Shown here: in pieces, positions 33,177 to 42,408 of the stretch
Position numbering within the stretch: position 1 is the first letter of the stretch
Layout: every line of letters starts with the position of its first letter
Source of the DNA: Martinezella tropici
Lineage (GTDB): Bacteria > Pseudomonadota > Alphaproteobacteria > Rhizobiales > Rhizobiaceae
Assembly (NCBI GenBank): GCA_000799755.1
Contig: JUHI01000005.1
Location: 248,001-312,000 of the forward strand
DNA length: 64,000 bases
Reading direction: 5' to 3'
Program-made: the position numbers and the translations under genes
The notes under the pieces: model-generated
What the model was told of the DNA's origin: nothing
What the model saw: the letters and a program-made list of their open reading frames with translations, nothing else
The model's database searches: none

Positions 33177-33734
33177 TCACCCCTCCGAAAAGCGACGATG
33201 GGTTGCTGCACTCCTTGCCACATGCTCGTAAATACCGGTCATCAGATCGAGCGTGCTCGCCGCCTCCTCCAGGCGGCGGCCCATATTCGGGACGCCCTGC
33301 ACGGCTTTAACGAGAAGAGCCGCACGCACGGTCGCATATTGGTCCGTGACGTCCCTACCCTTTTCCGTCACTGAATAGGTGACGCCCGAACGGCCGCTCC
33401 CCTTCCGTTCCACCAACCCAGCACCGAGCAACTTTCTCAGGCTGTATTGCATGTTGGGGATGTCTTCCCGATTGGCAAGGCGGGCCAGATCCTTGATGGA
33501 TTTCGGACGGTCATGCATGCGGATGATGTGCAGCATGGCATTTTCCGGGCCACTCGCCGCAAGACCCGTTACCGATGCCAGGCATTCGGTCTGCCAGCGC
33601 CCGAAGGCTTCGAATGCGCGCATAAGGGCGAACTCCAGCTCGGTCAGCTCCACTTGCAACGGCGATTTCGCCAGATGCCAGTTGCGATCGAGGCCCTGCG
33701 GTTGGGCTCTCTGGTCATCGGATTCGATGCTCAT
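33177..33734 (-). CDS. MarR-like winged-helix regulator
   Basis: A 185-residue regulator. The central part, IIRMHDRPKSIKDLARLANREDIPNMQYSLRKLLGAGLVERKG in pieces, gives helix-turn-helix and recognition helix (PNMQYSLRKLLGAG); the wing follows (RSGVTYSVTEKGR). This is the predicted MarR-type group with a long N-terminal helix pair. It diverges from an LLM monooxygenase with inverted repeats placed over that gene's promoter, so it likely represses it. Confidence 0.85.
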   Translation of the reverse strand: MSIESDDQRAQPQGLDRNWHLAKSPLQVELTELEFALMRAFEAFGRWQTECLASVTGLAASGPENAMLHIIRMHDRPKSIKDLARLANREDIPNMQYSLRKLLGAGLVERKGSGRSGVTYSVTEKGRDVTDQYATVRAALLVKAVQGVPNMGRRLEEAASTLDLMTGIYEHVARSAATHRRFSEG

Positions 33735-33780
33735 ATGCTTCCTTTTCCAGATGTTTGAAATGATGCCGCAGCGGCGAGCG

Positions 33781-33814
33781 TTGACAAACTTGAAGTTTCA
33801 AATAGAATTTCTAT
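33781..33814 (+). promoter_or_regulatory. Promoter with overlapping inverted repeats, LLM monooxygenase
   Basis: TTGACA at 33781-33786, a 16-base spacer and TAGAAT at 33803-33808 form a near-consensus sigma-70 promoter 34 bases before the ATG. Two inverted repeats overlap it: TTGAAGTTTCAA (33790-33801) in the spacer and ATAGAATTTCTAT (33802-33814) over the -10. This is where the divergent MarR-like protein should bind. Confidence 0.65.
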
Positions 33815-33847
33815 CGTAAATTATACCAAAAAATAAAGGGAACGAAA

Positions 33848-34951
33848 ATGTCGGAGAACTCCATGTTCGCCGCAGGACAATTTTTGCTTGGCACCTTCGC
33901 CAGCAATTGCTCCAGCGGCATGAGCGTCACCAAGGTGGGGGAACGCTGGGTTAATTCCTGGGACAACAATCTGAAGCTCGCGCGTCAGCTGGATGAGGCG
34001 GGCATCGATTTCATGCTGCCGATCGCCCGATGGATCGGTTATGGCGGTGAGACGAATTTTCACGGCAACGTGCTGGAAACGATGACGTGGGCGGCGGGTC
34101 TGCTCGCCAGCACGAACAAAATCAACGTCTTTGCCACCATCCACACTGCCGCCAATCATCCGGTCGTCGTCGCCAAGCAGATGGCCACGATCGATCAGAT
34201 CAGCCGCGGCCGCATCGGCCTCAATATCGTCGCTGGGTGGAACCAGCCGGAATACGAAGCATTGGGGCTTAATCTGCCGGCCGATCACGAGAGCCGCTAT
34301 GCCTATGCCGAGGAATGGTTCGATGTGGTCAAGCGCCTGTGGGAAGAGGATCAGACGTTCGACTATGACGGAAATTTCTTTCATCTGAAGAACATACTCG
34401 GCGATCCCCGCCCCGAGCATCGCGCGCCTATTCTTAATGCGGCAGGCTCCGGCCAGGGCCGCGCATTCGCCGTGCGCAATGCCGATTTTCTGTTCACGCC
34501 GGCGATCGACCTCGGCCGGTCGACGGCTGAAATCGCAGAGTTGAAGGAGCAGGGCAAGGCTGCAGGCCGTAACCTGGGTGTCCTCACCTTCGCTCATGTC
34601 GTCTGCCGTCCGTCGGAAAAGGAGGCGCGAGACTATCTGCAGCATTTCGGCAAGGACAATGCCGATTGGGAGGCCGTCGACAATCTGGTGCGCCTGCAAT
34701 TCGCGCATGCCCAATCCTTCCCGCATGACCTGTTGGCCCTGATCCGCGACCGGATGGCGGCGGGACATGGCGGCTTTCCGCTCGTCGGCACGCCCGAACA
34801 GGTCGCCGAAGGTCTGCTTGCCTTGCATCGGGCTGGGTTCGGCGGAACGACCCTATCCTTTGTCGACTACAATGCCGAGTTCCCCTATTTCCGCGATCAG
34901 GTGCTGCCGCTGCTCGAACAGGCTGGTATTCGCAAGCCGGCTCAACATTGA
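33848..34951 (+). CDS. LLM-class FMN-dependent monooxygenase
   Basis: A 367-residue luciferase-like TIM-barrel flavin enzyme. The start (FASNCSSGMSVTKVGERW) and SWDNNLKLARQLDEAGIDFMLPIARW place it among RutA/SfnG/DmoA-type oxygenases rather than SsuD; RGRIGLNIVAGWNQPEYEALG and LFTPAIDLGRSTAEI are further family pieces. Members cut C-S or C-N bonds of small compounds such as dimethylsulfone or pyrimidines with FMNH2 and O2. No flavin reductase adjoins it. Together with ssuD at 10890, the window has two such scavenging enzymes. Substrate unknown. Confidence 0.88.
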   Translation: MSENSMFAAGQFLLGTFASNCSSGMSVTKVGERWVNSWDNNLKLARQLDEAGIDFMLPIARWIGYGGETNFHGNVLETMTWAAGLLASTNKINVFATIHTAANHPVVVAKQMATIDQISRGRIGLNIVAGWNQPEYEALGLNLPADHESRYAYAEEWFDVVKRLWEEDQTFDYDGNFFHLKNILGDPRPEHRAPILNAAGSGQGRAFAVRNADFLFTPAIDLGRSTAEIAELKEQGKAAGRNLGVLTFAHVVCRPSEKEARDYLQHFGKDNADWEAVDNLVRLQFAHAQSFPHDLLALIRDRMAAGHGGFPLVGTPEQVAEGLLALHRAGFGGTTLSFVDYNAEFPYFRDQVLPLLEQAGIRKPAQH

Positions 34952-34972
34952 GCTTCGGGATGCAAGAGCGCC

Positions 34973-35944
34973 TCAGATCGTGGCGCTCACATGCCGCTCG
35001 CGACCGTAGATGGAGACGAGAACGACGATGATGAAACCGAGAGCCGCCTGTACCGCCGAAGGCTGAAAGCCAAGGCCTATCAACAGCGTGTTGATCTCAG
35101 TCAGAACCAAGACGCCGGCGATCGTGCCGAGATAGCTGCCACGTCCACCGACCAATGCCGCACCGCCGACGACGACAGCGGCGATCGTCTGGAAGAGATA
35201 GGGCTGGCCGACATCGCCATAGGCCGAGCCGGTGAAACCGAGTAAAAGCACGCCGGCGACGGCGGCGAAGAAAGCCGAAATCGCGAAGGTTACCGCCCAC
35301 ATCCGCACCGGATCGATCAGGGCCAGGGGTGCGGCACCCGGATTGCTGCCGAGCGCATAAAGCCGCCGGCCGTAGGGCGAACGTGCCATCAGCGCCATGA
35401 TGGCCACTGCCAATACGGCGAGACAGGGTACGACCCAGGGGAACGGCAGCGGACCGACCGATCCGCCGATCGACACGAAATCAGAAACAGCCTGCGGCGC
35501 AGAACCGGAGGGAAAGCCTGCCGTCCATAGCAGCACGGCGCCCTGCACGACCATGCCCGTCCCGAGGGTAACGATCAGCGGATGGATATCGAGCTTGCGC
35601 GAGACGTAGCCGTTGAAAGCGCCGATGAGGATGGCGATGACGCCGACGAGCACGCAGACGAGGCCGAAATTCCATTGCTCGCCATAGAGTTGTGCGGCCA
35701 CAACATTGGCAAAACCGATAACGAAGGGGATCGACAGATCGATGCCGCCGAGGACGACGACGAGCGTCTGGCCGACGCAGGCGACCGCCAGCAGTGAGGC
35801 AATCACCAGCATGGCCCGGATCGAGAAGGAGGAGGAATAACCGTCGATCAGCACAGTGCCTAAGAGGTGCAGGGCCAGTGCGATGAGGAATGCAACGATG
35901 ACGCGGCCGCTGGTGCTCGCCAGGAAGCTTTTCAGGCGGATCAT
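34973..35944 (-). CDS. RbsC-like ABC sugar permease
   Basis: A 323-residue permease with eight to ten membrane spans. Family motifs are LVVVLGGIDLSIPFVIGFANV in TM3 (GGIDLS), GAFNGYVSRKLDIHPLIVTLGT, and GGRGSYLGTIAGVLVLTEINTL near the end. It pairs with the next permease as a heterodimer and is the last gene of a five-gene importer operon. Its start overlaps the stop of the preceding permease as ATGA. Ligand is likely a monosaccharide or polyol. Confidence 0.92.
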   Translation of the reverse strand: MIRLKSFLASTSGRVIVAFLIALALHLLGTVLIDGYSSSFSIRAMLVIASLLAVACVGQTLVVVLGGIDLSIPFVIGFANVVAAQLYGEQWNFGLVCVLVGVIAILIGAFNGYVSRKLDIHPLIVTLGTGMVVQGAVLLWTAGFPSGSAPQAVSDFVSIGGSVGPLPFPWVVPCLAVLAVAIMALMARSPYGRRLYALGSNPGAAPLALIDPVRMWAVTFAISAFFAAVAGVLLLGFTGSAYGDVGQPYLFQTIAAVVVGGAALVGGRGSYLGTIAGVLVLTEINTLLIGLGFQPSAVQAALGFIIVVLVSIYGRERHVSATI

Positions 35945-36894
35945 GCGGCCCTCCCCTTGACCGCGCGCTCCTGGACGGCCGTCAAGATGACGGCCACGAC
36001 CAGGATCGCGCCATAGGCGATCTGCAAGACATAGGTGGAGACGTTAAACGAGGTCAGCACGCTCTGCAGCAGGAAGATATCGATCGCGCCGATTGCCGCA
36101 CCCGTCAGCCCACCGCGTCCGCCCGCCAGGCTGACACCGCCGAGCGCCACCGCGGCGACCGCGATCAAAGTATAGGTCTGGCCGATGTTCGGATCGGCGG
36201 AACCGATCAGCGCCGTCAGCATCAACCCGGCGATGCCGGCGAAGACACCCGTTATCACATAGGCGACGAAGCGGACGCGGGTGACGTCGACGCCGGCCGT
36301 ATAGGCGGCGCGGTCATCGCTGCCGATCGCCATCAGCAGATCGTAATAGGGCAGCCGGCGGATCGCCCACCAGGCGACGGCGATGGCAAGCAGCGGCACG
36401 ATGGAATAGGTGCCCGACAGCGTCTTCAGCCAATCCGGCGCGGGCCCGACCGGAGCCGGCAGGATAACGAGAGTGACGCCGGTCAGGATGAGATAGGTGC
36501 CAAGCGTCGCGACGATCGGCTGGATGCGGATGACCGTCGCCATGAAGCCGTTGATCGCGCCGATGGCTGCACCAATGGCAAGGGCGGCCGGGATCAGGAT
36601 GAAGGGCGAACCTATGCCGCTCGACAGGAACAGAGCCTGGATGACGATGGCGTTGACGAAGCCCATCAGCGGCCCGACGGAAATATCGATGCCGCCGCGC
36701 CCGGCGAGAATGACGGGCGCCGAGGCGAGTGCAGCTCCGATCAGGGGCGCGGCAAGTCCGATCAAGGTGCCCCAGGCGGCCGGCGCAAAGCGCGCGGGAT
36801 TGAGGAACAGGTTAAAGACAAGGAGCACGACCAGCAGCACTAATGCAAAGCCGCCGCTGCGTAACGCGTTTGCGATTTTGGAGGAGAATGTCAT
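35941..36894 (-). CDS. RbsC-like ABC sugar permease
   Basis: A 317-residue permease of the same family as its downstream neighbour: ILAGRGGIDISVGPLMGFVNAI, AIGAINGFMATVIRIQPIVATLGT, GGVSLAGGRGGLTGAAIGAID. The ATG at 36894 overlaps the ATPase stop as ATGA, which fixes the start although an open frame runs further up. Two different RbsC-type permeases in one operon is common in rhizobia. Confidence 0.92.
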   Translation of the reverse strand: MTFSSKIANALRSGGFALVLLVVLLVFNLFLNPARFAPAAWGTLIGLAAPLIGAALASAPVILAGRGGIDISVGPLMGFVNAIVIQALFLSSGIGSPFILIPAALAIGAAIGAINGFMATVIRIQPIVATLGTYLILTGVTLVILPAPVGPAPDWLKTLSGTYSIVPLLAIAVAWWAIRRLPYYDLLMAIGSDDRAAYTAGVDVTRVRFVAYVITGVFAGIAGLMLTALIGSADPNIGQTYTLIAVAAVALGGVSLAGGRGGLTGAAIGAIDIFLLQSVLTSFNVSTYVLQIAYGAILVVAVILTAVQERAVKGRAA

Positions 36895-37640
36895 GGTCTT
36901 GCCTCCCGACCGAACATGGCCGCAATGACGTTGTCGGTCGTCATGACGTCTCCAGTCATCTCGGCCGCCACCTCGTTTTCGCGGAACACCAGGACGCGAT
37001 GGCACAAAAGCAGGATCTCCTCGATCTCGCTGGAGAGGATGACCAGCGTCATGCCATCGCGTGCCAGTTCGCGGAAGACGTCGTAGAGAACGTGGCGCGT
37101 CGCCACATCTACGCCGCGAGTGGGGTCGTTGAGCAGAAGCACGCCGGGCTCAAGCGCCAGTGCTCTGGCAAGCAGCACCTTCTGCTGATTGCCACCCGAA
37201 AGCGTAGTGATTGCCGCTTCCGGCTTCGGCGCCAGAATGGAGAGACGTTCGCGATAGGCTTCGTAACGACGACGGCGCTTCTTGAAGCTGAGCAACCCAA
37301 AGAATGCGTCCCGGCCGACCGTGGAGATCGCGAAGTTGTCGAGCACGGATTGCGTCGGAAAGATCCCTGTTGCCCGCCGGTCGCGCGGCAAGTAGGCGAT
37401 CCCATGGGCAACCGCCTTGCGGAAGCCGGAAACACGGGTTCGTCCGCCGGCCCGTTCGAGATAGACCTCGCCATCGACAGGCGCTTTCAGCCCCGCCAGC
37501 GTTTCGAGGAAGCGTTCCTGGCCGTGACCGTCGAGGCCGGCAAGCCCGACGATCTCGCCGGGGCGGATGAGCTGCGAAATCGGCCTGGCGTCCCTCTTGA
37601 TGACGAGTGCCCTGGCTTCGAGCGTCAGAGCCTCAGGCAT
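36891..37640 (-). CDS. Sugar ABC ATPase, second (C-terminal-type) half
   Basis: A 249-residue protein equal to the second nucleotide-binding domain of RbsA/MglA-type ATPases. Walker A is degenerate, GLDGHGQER, as is usual for that half; the signature LSGGNQQKVLLARAL and Walker B LLLNDPTRGVDVAT are intact. AYLPRDRRATGIFPTQSV is another mark of RbsA C-domains. Normally both halves are one protein of about 500 residues; here it starts inside the last codons of the first half with an 8-base overlap, so the two must assemble as separate chains. Confidence 0.9.
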   Translation of the reverse strand: MPEALTLEARALVIKRDARPISQLIRPGEIVGLAGLDGHGQERFLETLAGLKAPVDGEVYLERAGGRTRVSGFRKAVAHGIAYLPRDRRATGIFPTQSVLDNFAISTVGRDAFFGLLSFKKRRRRYEAYRERLSILAPKPEAAITTLSGGNQQKVLLARALALEPGVLLLNDPTRGVDVATRHVLYDVFRELARDGMTLVILSSEIEEILLLCHRVLVFRENEVAAEMTGDVMTTDNVIAAMFGREARP

Positions 37641-38370
37641 GGGTAAGCTCCGCTGCGGTCTGCGGCGCCATCGCCTTCAAGAGTTCGGCGGGCGTCGAGG
37701 CGCCGCAATCCTCGGTCTTCACGACCTTGCCCCCGCGCAAAATGGAAATGCGGTCCGAGAGCGACATGACCTCGTCCATGCGATGGGTGATGAACAGCAA
37801 CAGCGAGCCTTCCCTGGCAAGTTCGCGCATCATACGGAAGACGGATTCTCGGTCGGCATAGTCGAGCGCGGCGGTGACTTCGTCGAGGATCAGGACGCGC
37901 GGGCGGCGCACGACGGCGCGGGCAAGCACGACCAGCTGTTGAGCTGCAAGCGGCAGCGAGCCGGCCGGCGCGTCGAGCGACACTTCGGTAATGGCGAAGC
38001 GTCTCAGCGCGGCCTCGGCCGTCGCCCGGCGCTCGGCGCGAGGAATGCGGCGTGTCCATAGGCCATCGAGCCCAAGCAAGATATTGTCGGTGACGGTGCG
38101 ATCGGGCGCGATCAGCACCTCCTGAAAGACCGTTGCAAAGCCCGCCGTCTGGAAAGCCGCCGGCGTATGGCCGCAGAACGGCCGGCCGTCGAGGCGGATC
38201 ACTCCGCCATCCGGCTGGACAATGCCGGACAAGAGTTTCACCATCGTGCTCTTGCCCGAACCGTTCTCGCCGAGGATGGTGTGTACCGTGCCAGCCTTGA
38301 AGGCGATGGAAGCTCCCGACAGCGCGACAGTCTCGCCGTAGCGCTTGGAGACGTTTTCGATTTCAAGCAT
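37633..38370 (-). CDS. Sugar ABC ATPase, first (N-terminal-type) half
   Basis: A 245-residue protein equal to the first nucleotide-binding domain of RbsA. Walker A GENGSGKST (about 34-42), signature region LPLAAQQLVVLARAV in the weak form seen in RbsA N-domains, Walker B VLILDEVTAALDY, switch His in LFITHRMDEV. It follows the binding-protein gene by 60 bases and overlaps the second ATPase half (ATGCCTGA). Not a clear frameshift: both parts have their own start and stop and full domain length. Confidence 0.9.
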   Translation of the reverse strand: MLEIENVSKRYGETVALSGASIAFKAGTVHTILGENGSGKSTMVKLLSGIVQPDGGVIRLDGRPFCGHTPAAFQTAGFATVFQEVLIAPDRTVTDNILLGLDGLWTRRIPRAERRATAEAALRRFAITEVSLDAPAGSLPLAAQQLVVLARAVVRRPRVLILDEVTAALDYADRESVFRMMRELAREGSLLLFITHRMDEVMSLSDRISILRGGKVVKTEDCGASTPAELLKAMAPQTAAELTHA

Positions 38371-38430
38371 ATCGTACTCTTGAACTGGTGGGGATCGCGG
38401 CCCTTTGACCGCAATCCTGCAGACATCATA

Positions 38431-39618
38431 TCACTTGATGCAAGGGTCCGGCGTCTTGGAGTAGTCCCAGCCGATCGTCGGCTTTGCGCCCGTGAAATAG
38501 GCGTCCATCAACTCTTCCGGCATCGGATCGGTCGGCGGGACCGGGAAGATCGAGACGGCGTCCGGCGTCATGCAGCTCTTGTACCACTTGCCGAGATCGG
38601 CCTCGTGTACGGCCGGGATCGGGATCATCAGTGTGTTGAGCTTCGGCTTCTGGCCGTCGAGCATGCGGGCTGCGACACGGTAGAGCGTCTGCGCGGTCCA
38701 GTGCGGCAGCAGCGCATGGCCCTCGAAGCGGTATTTGTCCGGGTTGGCTTTCCAGTAGCCGAGCGCGTCGCCGGTCAGCGAGCCGGTGATCAGCGGTGCC
38801 GGGCGATGTGCCTGGGCGAAAGCCTCGGCGATGACGCGACTTTCGCTACCCGTCGACCAGACCGCATCGATCTTCGCCGGATTGGTGGCAATCGCCTGAA
38901 GAACCACTGTCTTGGTGACGTTCGCCGTCCAGTTGCCGTTGACGCTGCGGGCGACCTTCAGCTTCTTGTCTTCCGCCAGCGCCTTGTCGGCGCCCTGCCG
39001 CTCCTGTGCAACGATCGGATGGCCGGCAATGCCTTCGACCATCAGCACGTTGCCGCCGTTCGGTAGCGCCTTGTTGATCGCCGACATCATGTCGTAGCCC
39101 CAGCGGGCATAGTTGGAATCGACGTTGATGGCGTTCGGACTGGTGACGGAACCCGCAGCCGTGATGAACGGAATCCCGGCCTTGGCGGCGGCATCGATCG
39201 CATCGTTCAGCGCGGTTGCCGAGCCGGGAATCGAGGTGATGATGGTGCATTTCGCATCGATGAAAGCGCGGATCTGGTTGATCTGCTGGCTGACGTCGTT
39301 GTTGCTATCGGAGACTTCGAAGCTCGACACCGTGCCGTCAGCGATCAGCCCGTCGGCGAGACGCTTCAGCTCCTTGGTGACCGTCACGCGCCAAGGATTG
39401 CCCTGATACGATTCCGAATGGCACCATTTCCAGGGCTTCGGCGGCGGGGTCCAATTGTCCCAGGCCGACGGCAGGATTTTCTGCGGTGCGCCGTCATACT
39501 GCGCCTTCAAACCATCTGGCAGACCCTTGACGACGCTCGCGACATCCTCGGCATGCGCATGTGCCGTCATCGACAATGCCGCCGTCGCGGCCAAAAGGCC
39601 GCCCATCCATGTCTTCAT
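38431..39618 (-). CDS. RbsB-like sugar-binding protein
   Basis: A 395-residue periplasmic binding protein of the type I fold. The signal peptide ends after TAHAHAEDV (cleavage near residue 23). SDSNNDVSQQINQIRAFIDAKC and NGGNVLMVEGIAGHPIVAQERQGAD are the classic RbsB-type segments. It is longer than RbsB (about 296 residues) because of an N-terminal insertion, typical of a rhizobial subgroup. First gene of the operon, preceded by GGAGGAGAG; the ATG at 39618 is preferred over a TTG one codon earlier. Ligand unknown. Confidence 0.92.
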   Translation of the reverse strand: MKTWMGGLLAATAALSMTAHAHAEDVASVVKGLPDGLKAQYDGAPQKILPSAWDNWTPPPKPWKWCHSESYQGNPWRVTVTKELKRLADGLIADGTVSSFEVSDSNNDVSQQINQIRAFIDAKCTIITSIPGSATALNDAIDAAAKAGIPFITAAGSVTSPNAINVDSNYARWGYDMMSAINKALPNGGNVLMVEGIAGHPIVAQERQGADKALAEDKKLKVARSVNGNWTANVTKTVVLQAIATNPAKIDAVWSTGSESRVIAEAFAQAHRPAPLITGSLTGDALGYWKANPDKYRFEGHALLPHWTAQTLYRVAARMLDGQKPKLNTLMIPIPAVHEADLGKWYKSCMTPDAVSIFPVPPTDPMPEELMDAYFTGAKPTIGWDYSKTPDPCIK

Positions 39619-39948
39619 CAATCTCTCCTCCTCCTTGGCCGGCCCTCAGCGGCGGCGTGCTCAACCCAAATCGCAGCCTTGCCAAATGCTTTGCAGTATC
39701 GCCGCAGATACGCGTCGATGGCGATCCCAGCCAGCAATCCGGCAGACCCGAAGTCTCCAGAAGTTCTTCTTATGTGAATAGATTTTTCACATATGGATCA
39801 CTTTTGCAAGCACCGCCATCATCTGTTAGGAAGCGTTCATAGGCCGCGCTCCGCGAGAAAAGGTCGAATCGAGGATCGTCACGCCTTGCGCGAAGCGACG
39901 ACGTGAGGATGATCTATCGCCGCTGCAAAACATAAGGGAGGAATCACA
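39619..39948. other. Divergent intergenic region
   Basis: About 330 bases between the leftward importer operon and the rightward lactonase gene. It must contain both promoters. AT-rich stretches lie near 39770-39800 (AATAGATTTTTCACATATGG). No gene or clear operator was found. Confidence 0.45.
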
Positions 39949-41043
39949 ATGGGTTCGAAATATCTGGCTTTCGTCGGCACGCTGAACCGGCCCGCACCCT
40001 ATTTCCGTAACGCAAGAGGCTGCGGATTATTGGTCTACAGCTTCGACGAAGACACGTTGGAGGTCGAAAAGCTCGCCGAGGCGAACGATATCGACAATCC
40101 GACATTCCTCTCGGTCAGCGCCGATGGCAGCCATGTCTATGCGAATTCGGAAATCGCGGGTTGGAAAGAGGGCCTGGTGACAGCATTCCGCTTCGACCGG
40201 GAGGCGCGGGCGCTGCATCATATCAACATGCAACCCGCGCTTGGCAGTGTCACCGCCTACAACGCCGTCAGCCGCGACGAGCGCCGACTGTTCGTCACCA
40301 ACTACAGCATCGGAAGCGGCGGCCCGGACCAGTCGCTCGTCGTCTACGAGCGGCGTGACGACGGCGGCCTGACGCCACCTCGTGCCAGCGCCGCATTGAC
40401 CGGAACGGGACCGGACAAGGACCGCCAGGAGCGCAGCCATGCCCATAGCGTCACCGAACTTCCCGGCAACGTCCTGATCGTCGCCGATCTCGGCAGCGAC
40501 AGCCTCGTCTCCTATCGCCTCGGCAATGGCGGCCAACTGGAGCTGCTTTCGGTGACGAAGACGGTGCCGGGCGCCGGGCCGCGACACGTCGCCCTGCATC
40601 CAAACGGCCGCTTCCTCTACGCGATCAACGAGCTGAACTCGACCATCGCAAGCTATACGGTCGAGGGTGATAGTGGCCGGTTGACGGCCATCGATGCCAA
40701 GTCCGCCATACCGGACAATCTCACTGCGGAGAACCATTGCTCCGACATCCAGATCTCTCCCGATGGTCGCTTCCTTTATGGTGGCAATCGTGGCGATGAC
40801 AGCATCGTCGTTTTCGAAACCGATCCCGAACGCGGCACGCTCTCGCAGGCCCGCTTCTTCCCCTGCGGTGGCGCCACGCCGCGCAACCTCGCGATCACGC
40901 CTTCCGGCCGGCATATCTTCAGCGCCAACCAGGACGCCGACCGCATCTCGATCTTCGAGCGCGATCCCGATAACGGTGCGCTTAAGGACACCGGCAAGGC
41001 GATCGAGATCGGCACGCCGATGTGTGTGCGATTTGCGCGATAG
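39949..41043 (+). CDS. Lactonase-family beta-propeller protein
   Basis: A 364-residue seven-bladed propeller of the Pgl/3-carboxymuconate cyclase family (Pfam Lactonase PF10282). Blade repeats are visible as GPRHVALHPNGRFLYAINELNSTI, ISPDGRFLYGGNRGDDSIVVFE and ITPSGRHIFSANQDADRISIFE, each near 45 residues. Members hydrolyse sugar lactones such as 6-phosphogluconolactone. It has no signal peptide. Divergence from a sugar importer suggests that the two act on the same carbohydrate, which is inference. A hairpin terminator follows. Confidence 0.88.
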   Translation: MGSKYLAFVGTLNRPAPYFRNARGCGLLVYSFDEDTLEVEKLAEANDIDNPTFLSVSADGSHVYANSEIAGWKEGLVTAFRFDREARALHHINMQPALGSVTAYNAVSRDERRLFVTNYSIGSGGPDQSLVVYERRDDGGLTPPRASAALTGTGPDKDRQERSHAHSVTELPGNVLIVADLGSDSLVSYRLGNGGQLELLSVTKTVPGAGPRHVALHPNGRFLYAINELNSTIASYTVEGDSGRLTAIDAKSAIPDNLTAENHCSDIQISPDGRFLYGGNRGDDSIVVFETDPERGTLSQARFFPCGGATPRNLAITPSGRHIFSANQDADRISIFERDPDNGALKDTGKAIEIGTPMCVRFAR

Positions 41044-41056
41044 GCCTGCTAACGAA

Positions 41057-41089
41057 TTGACTTCGGCGGAGAATTGCCGCCGAGGTCAA
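41057..41089 (+). terminator. Terminator-like hairpin after the lactonase gene
   Basis: A 13-base stem with a single mismatch (41057-41069 with 41077-41089, loop of seven) starts 13 bases past the lactonase stop. T run is absent. Confidence 0.5.
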
Positions 41090-41229
41090 CATTATCGCGC
41101 GTGAGGCTCATGACTTTGCCAACGCGCTAGGCCCTTTGTCGACAAGGCAAGGCATCAGCCTGAAATTCTTACAACCCTCGGCATGTCATTCGGCTGTCAA
41201 ACATCTCCTCTATTCATCGCGCAGATGGA

Positions 41230-41245
41230 TTGCACGGCTGTGCAA
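41230..41245. promoter_or_regulatory. Inverted repeat before the Pot-type importer operon
   Basis: TTGCAC, four bases, GTGCAA is a perfect 6-4-6 dyad ending 12 bases before the ATG at 41258. It overlaps the ribosome-site region and could be a LacI-family operator (the LacI gene ends this operon) or an mRNA hairpin. Confidence 0.4.
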
Positions 41246-41257
41246 AAGGGGTGATGA

Positions 41258-42334
41258 ATGGAATCCGGTGCGTTTCTGCAGCTTGAGGGGATAGCGAGCA
41301 AATACGGCTCGACGCCGGTTCTGTCCGACATCGATCTCAAAATCGAGCGTGGCGAGTTCGTGGCGCTTCTTGGTTCGTCGGGATGCGGAAAGACGACGCT
41401 GCTTCGCGTGCTGGCGGGCTTCGTCACCCCGTCGGACGGCAAGGTGATCGTTCGTCATCGCGAGGTGACGCGGCTTCCGCCGGACAAGCGAGGCATGGCT
41501 CTGGTCTTTCAGTCCTATGCGCTATGGCCGCACATGACCGTCGACCAGAACATCGGTTATGGCCTGAAACTCAAGGGTGTCTCGAAGCCGGAGATCAAGG
41601 ACAAGATCGCTGCGATCCAGGCCCTGCTCGGGCTGAGCGGCCTCGGCGCCAGGAAGCCGGCAGCCCTTTCCGGCGGGCAACGCCAGCGAGTAGCACTCGG
41701 CCGCGCGCTTGCGGTTGATCCCGAGATCCTGTTGCTCGATGAGCCGCTGTCCAATCTCGATGCGCGGATTCGGCTTACTGTCCGACATGAGCTTAGAGCC
41801 CTGCAGCAACGCCTCGGCATCACCGCCATCCACGTTACCCACGATCGCGAGGAAGCGATGGTGATGGCCGACAGGATCGTGATCCTCGATGCCGGTCGCA
41901 TCGCCCAGCACGGCACGCCGGAGGAGGTCTACAATCGGCCGGCATCCGCTTTCGTCGCCGCATTCATGGGCGCCGAAAATTATCTTCGGCTCACAGGCAT
42001 GGCCCACGACGATCGCTTCATGATTGCGGCGAGCGCCATAAACGAGGCCACCGCGATGCCGATGCCTCGCCATCCCCTGGCCGACGGCCCGGTGCAGGCG
42101 CGCTTCCGACCGGAGGCGGCGCGCATTTTCTCGAAAACAGACGAGATCCCGGAGGAAGGGGTCTGCTTCAAGGGGATCGTGACGACGATGACTTATCCGG
42201 GCGGTCACTGGCGTCATTCCATCCATGTCGGCGATCGCGAAATCCTGGCGGATTGCCATCGTGCCCACACGCCCGGAGAGGAGGTCCTCGTGCACGTTCC
42301 GCCGGAAGCCCTCTTCCTCTTTGCTGCCGCCTGA
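41258..42334 (+). CDS. ABC transporter ATPase, PotA/FbpC type
   Basis: A 358-residue ATPase with Walker A GSSGCGKTT (about 37-45), FQSYALWPHMTVDQNI, signature LSGGQRQRVALGRAL, Walker B LLLDEPLSNLDARIR and switch IHVTHDREEA. A C-terminal TOBE-type domain of about 110 residues follows (VQARFRPEAARIF). YALWPHMTV is usual for spermidine, iron and 2-aminoethylphosphonate-type importers. First gene of a five-gene operon. Confidence 0.93.
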   Translation: MESGAFLQLEGIASKYGSTPVLSDIDLKIERGEFVALLGSSGCGKTTLLRVLAGFVTPSDGKVIVRHREVTRLPPDKRGMALVFQSYALWPHMTVDQNIGYGLKLKGVSKPEIKDKIAAIQALLGLSGLGARKPAALSGGQRQRVALGRALAVDPEILLLDEPLSNLDARIRLTVRHELRALQQRLGITAIHVTHDREEAMVMADRIVILDAGRIAQHGTPEEVYNRPASAFVAAFMGAENYLRLTGMAHDDRFMIAASAINEATAMPMPRHPLADGPVQARFRPEAARIFSKTDEIPEEGVCFKGIVTTMTYPGGHWRHSIHVGDREILADCHRAHTPGEEVLVHVPPEALFLFAAA

Positions 42335-42408
42335 CGGGCGTTCTGCCGGACCCCGGCAATGAGAATTCAAGATTTCAATACCTCAACCTGAACCATGGAG
42401 AAGCGTTC

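Noticed and set aside
36891..38370. Split ATPase as a plain frameshift pseudogene
   Set aside because: Both parts have complete domains, own starts and stops and the tight ATGCCTGA overlap seen in coupled genes; a functional split is more likely.
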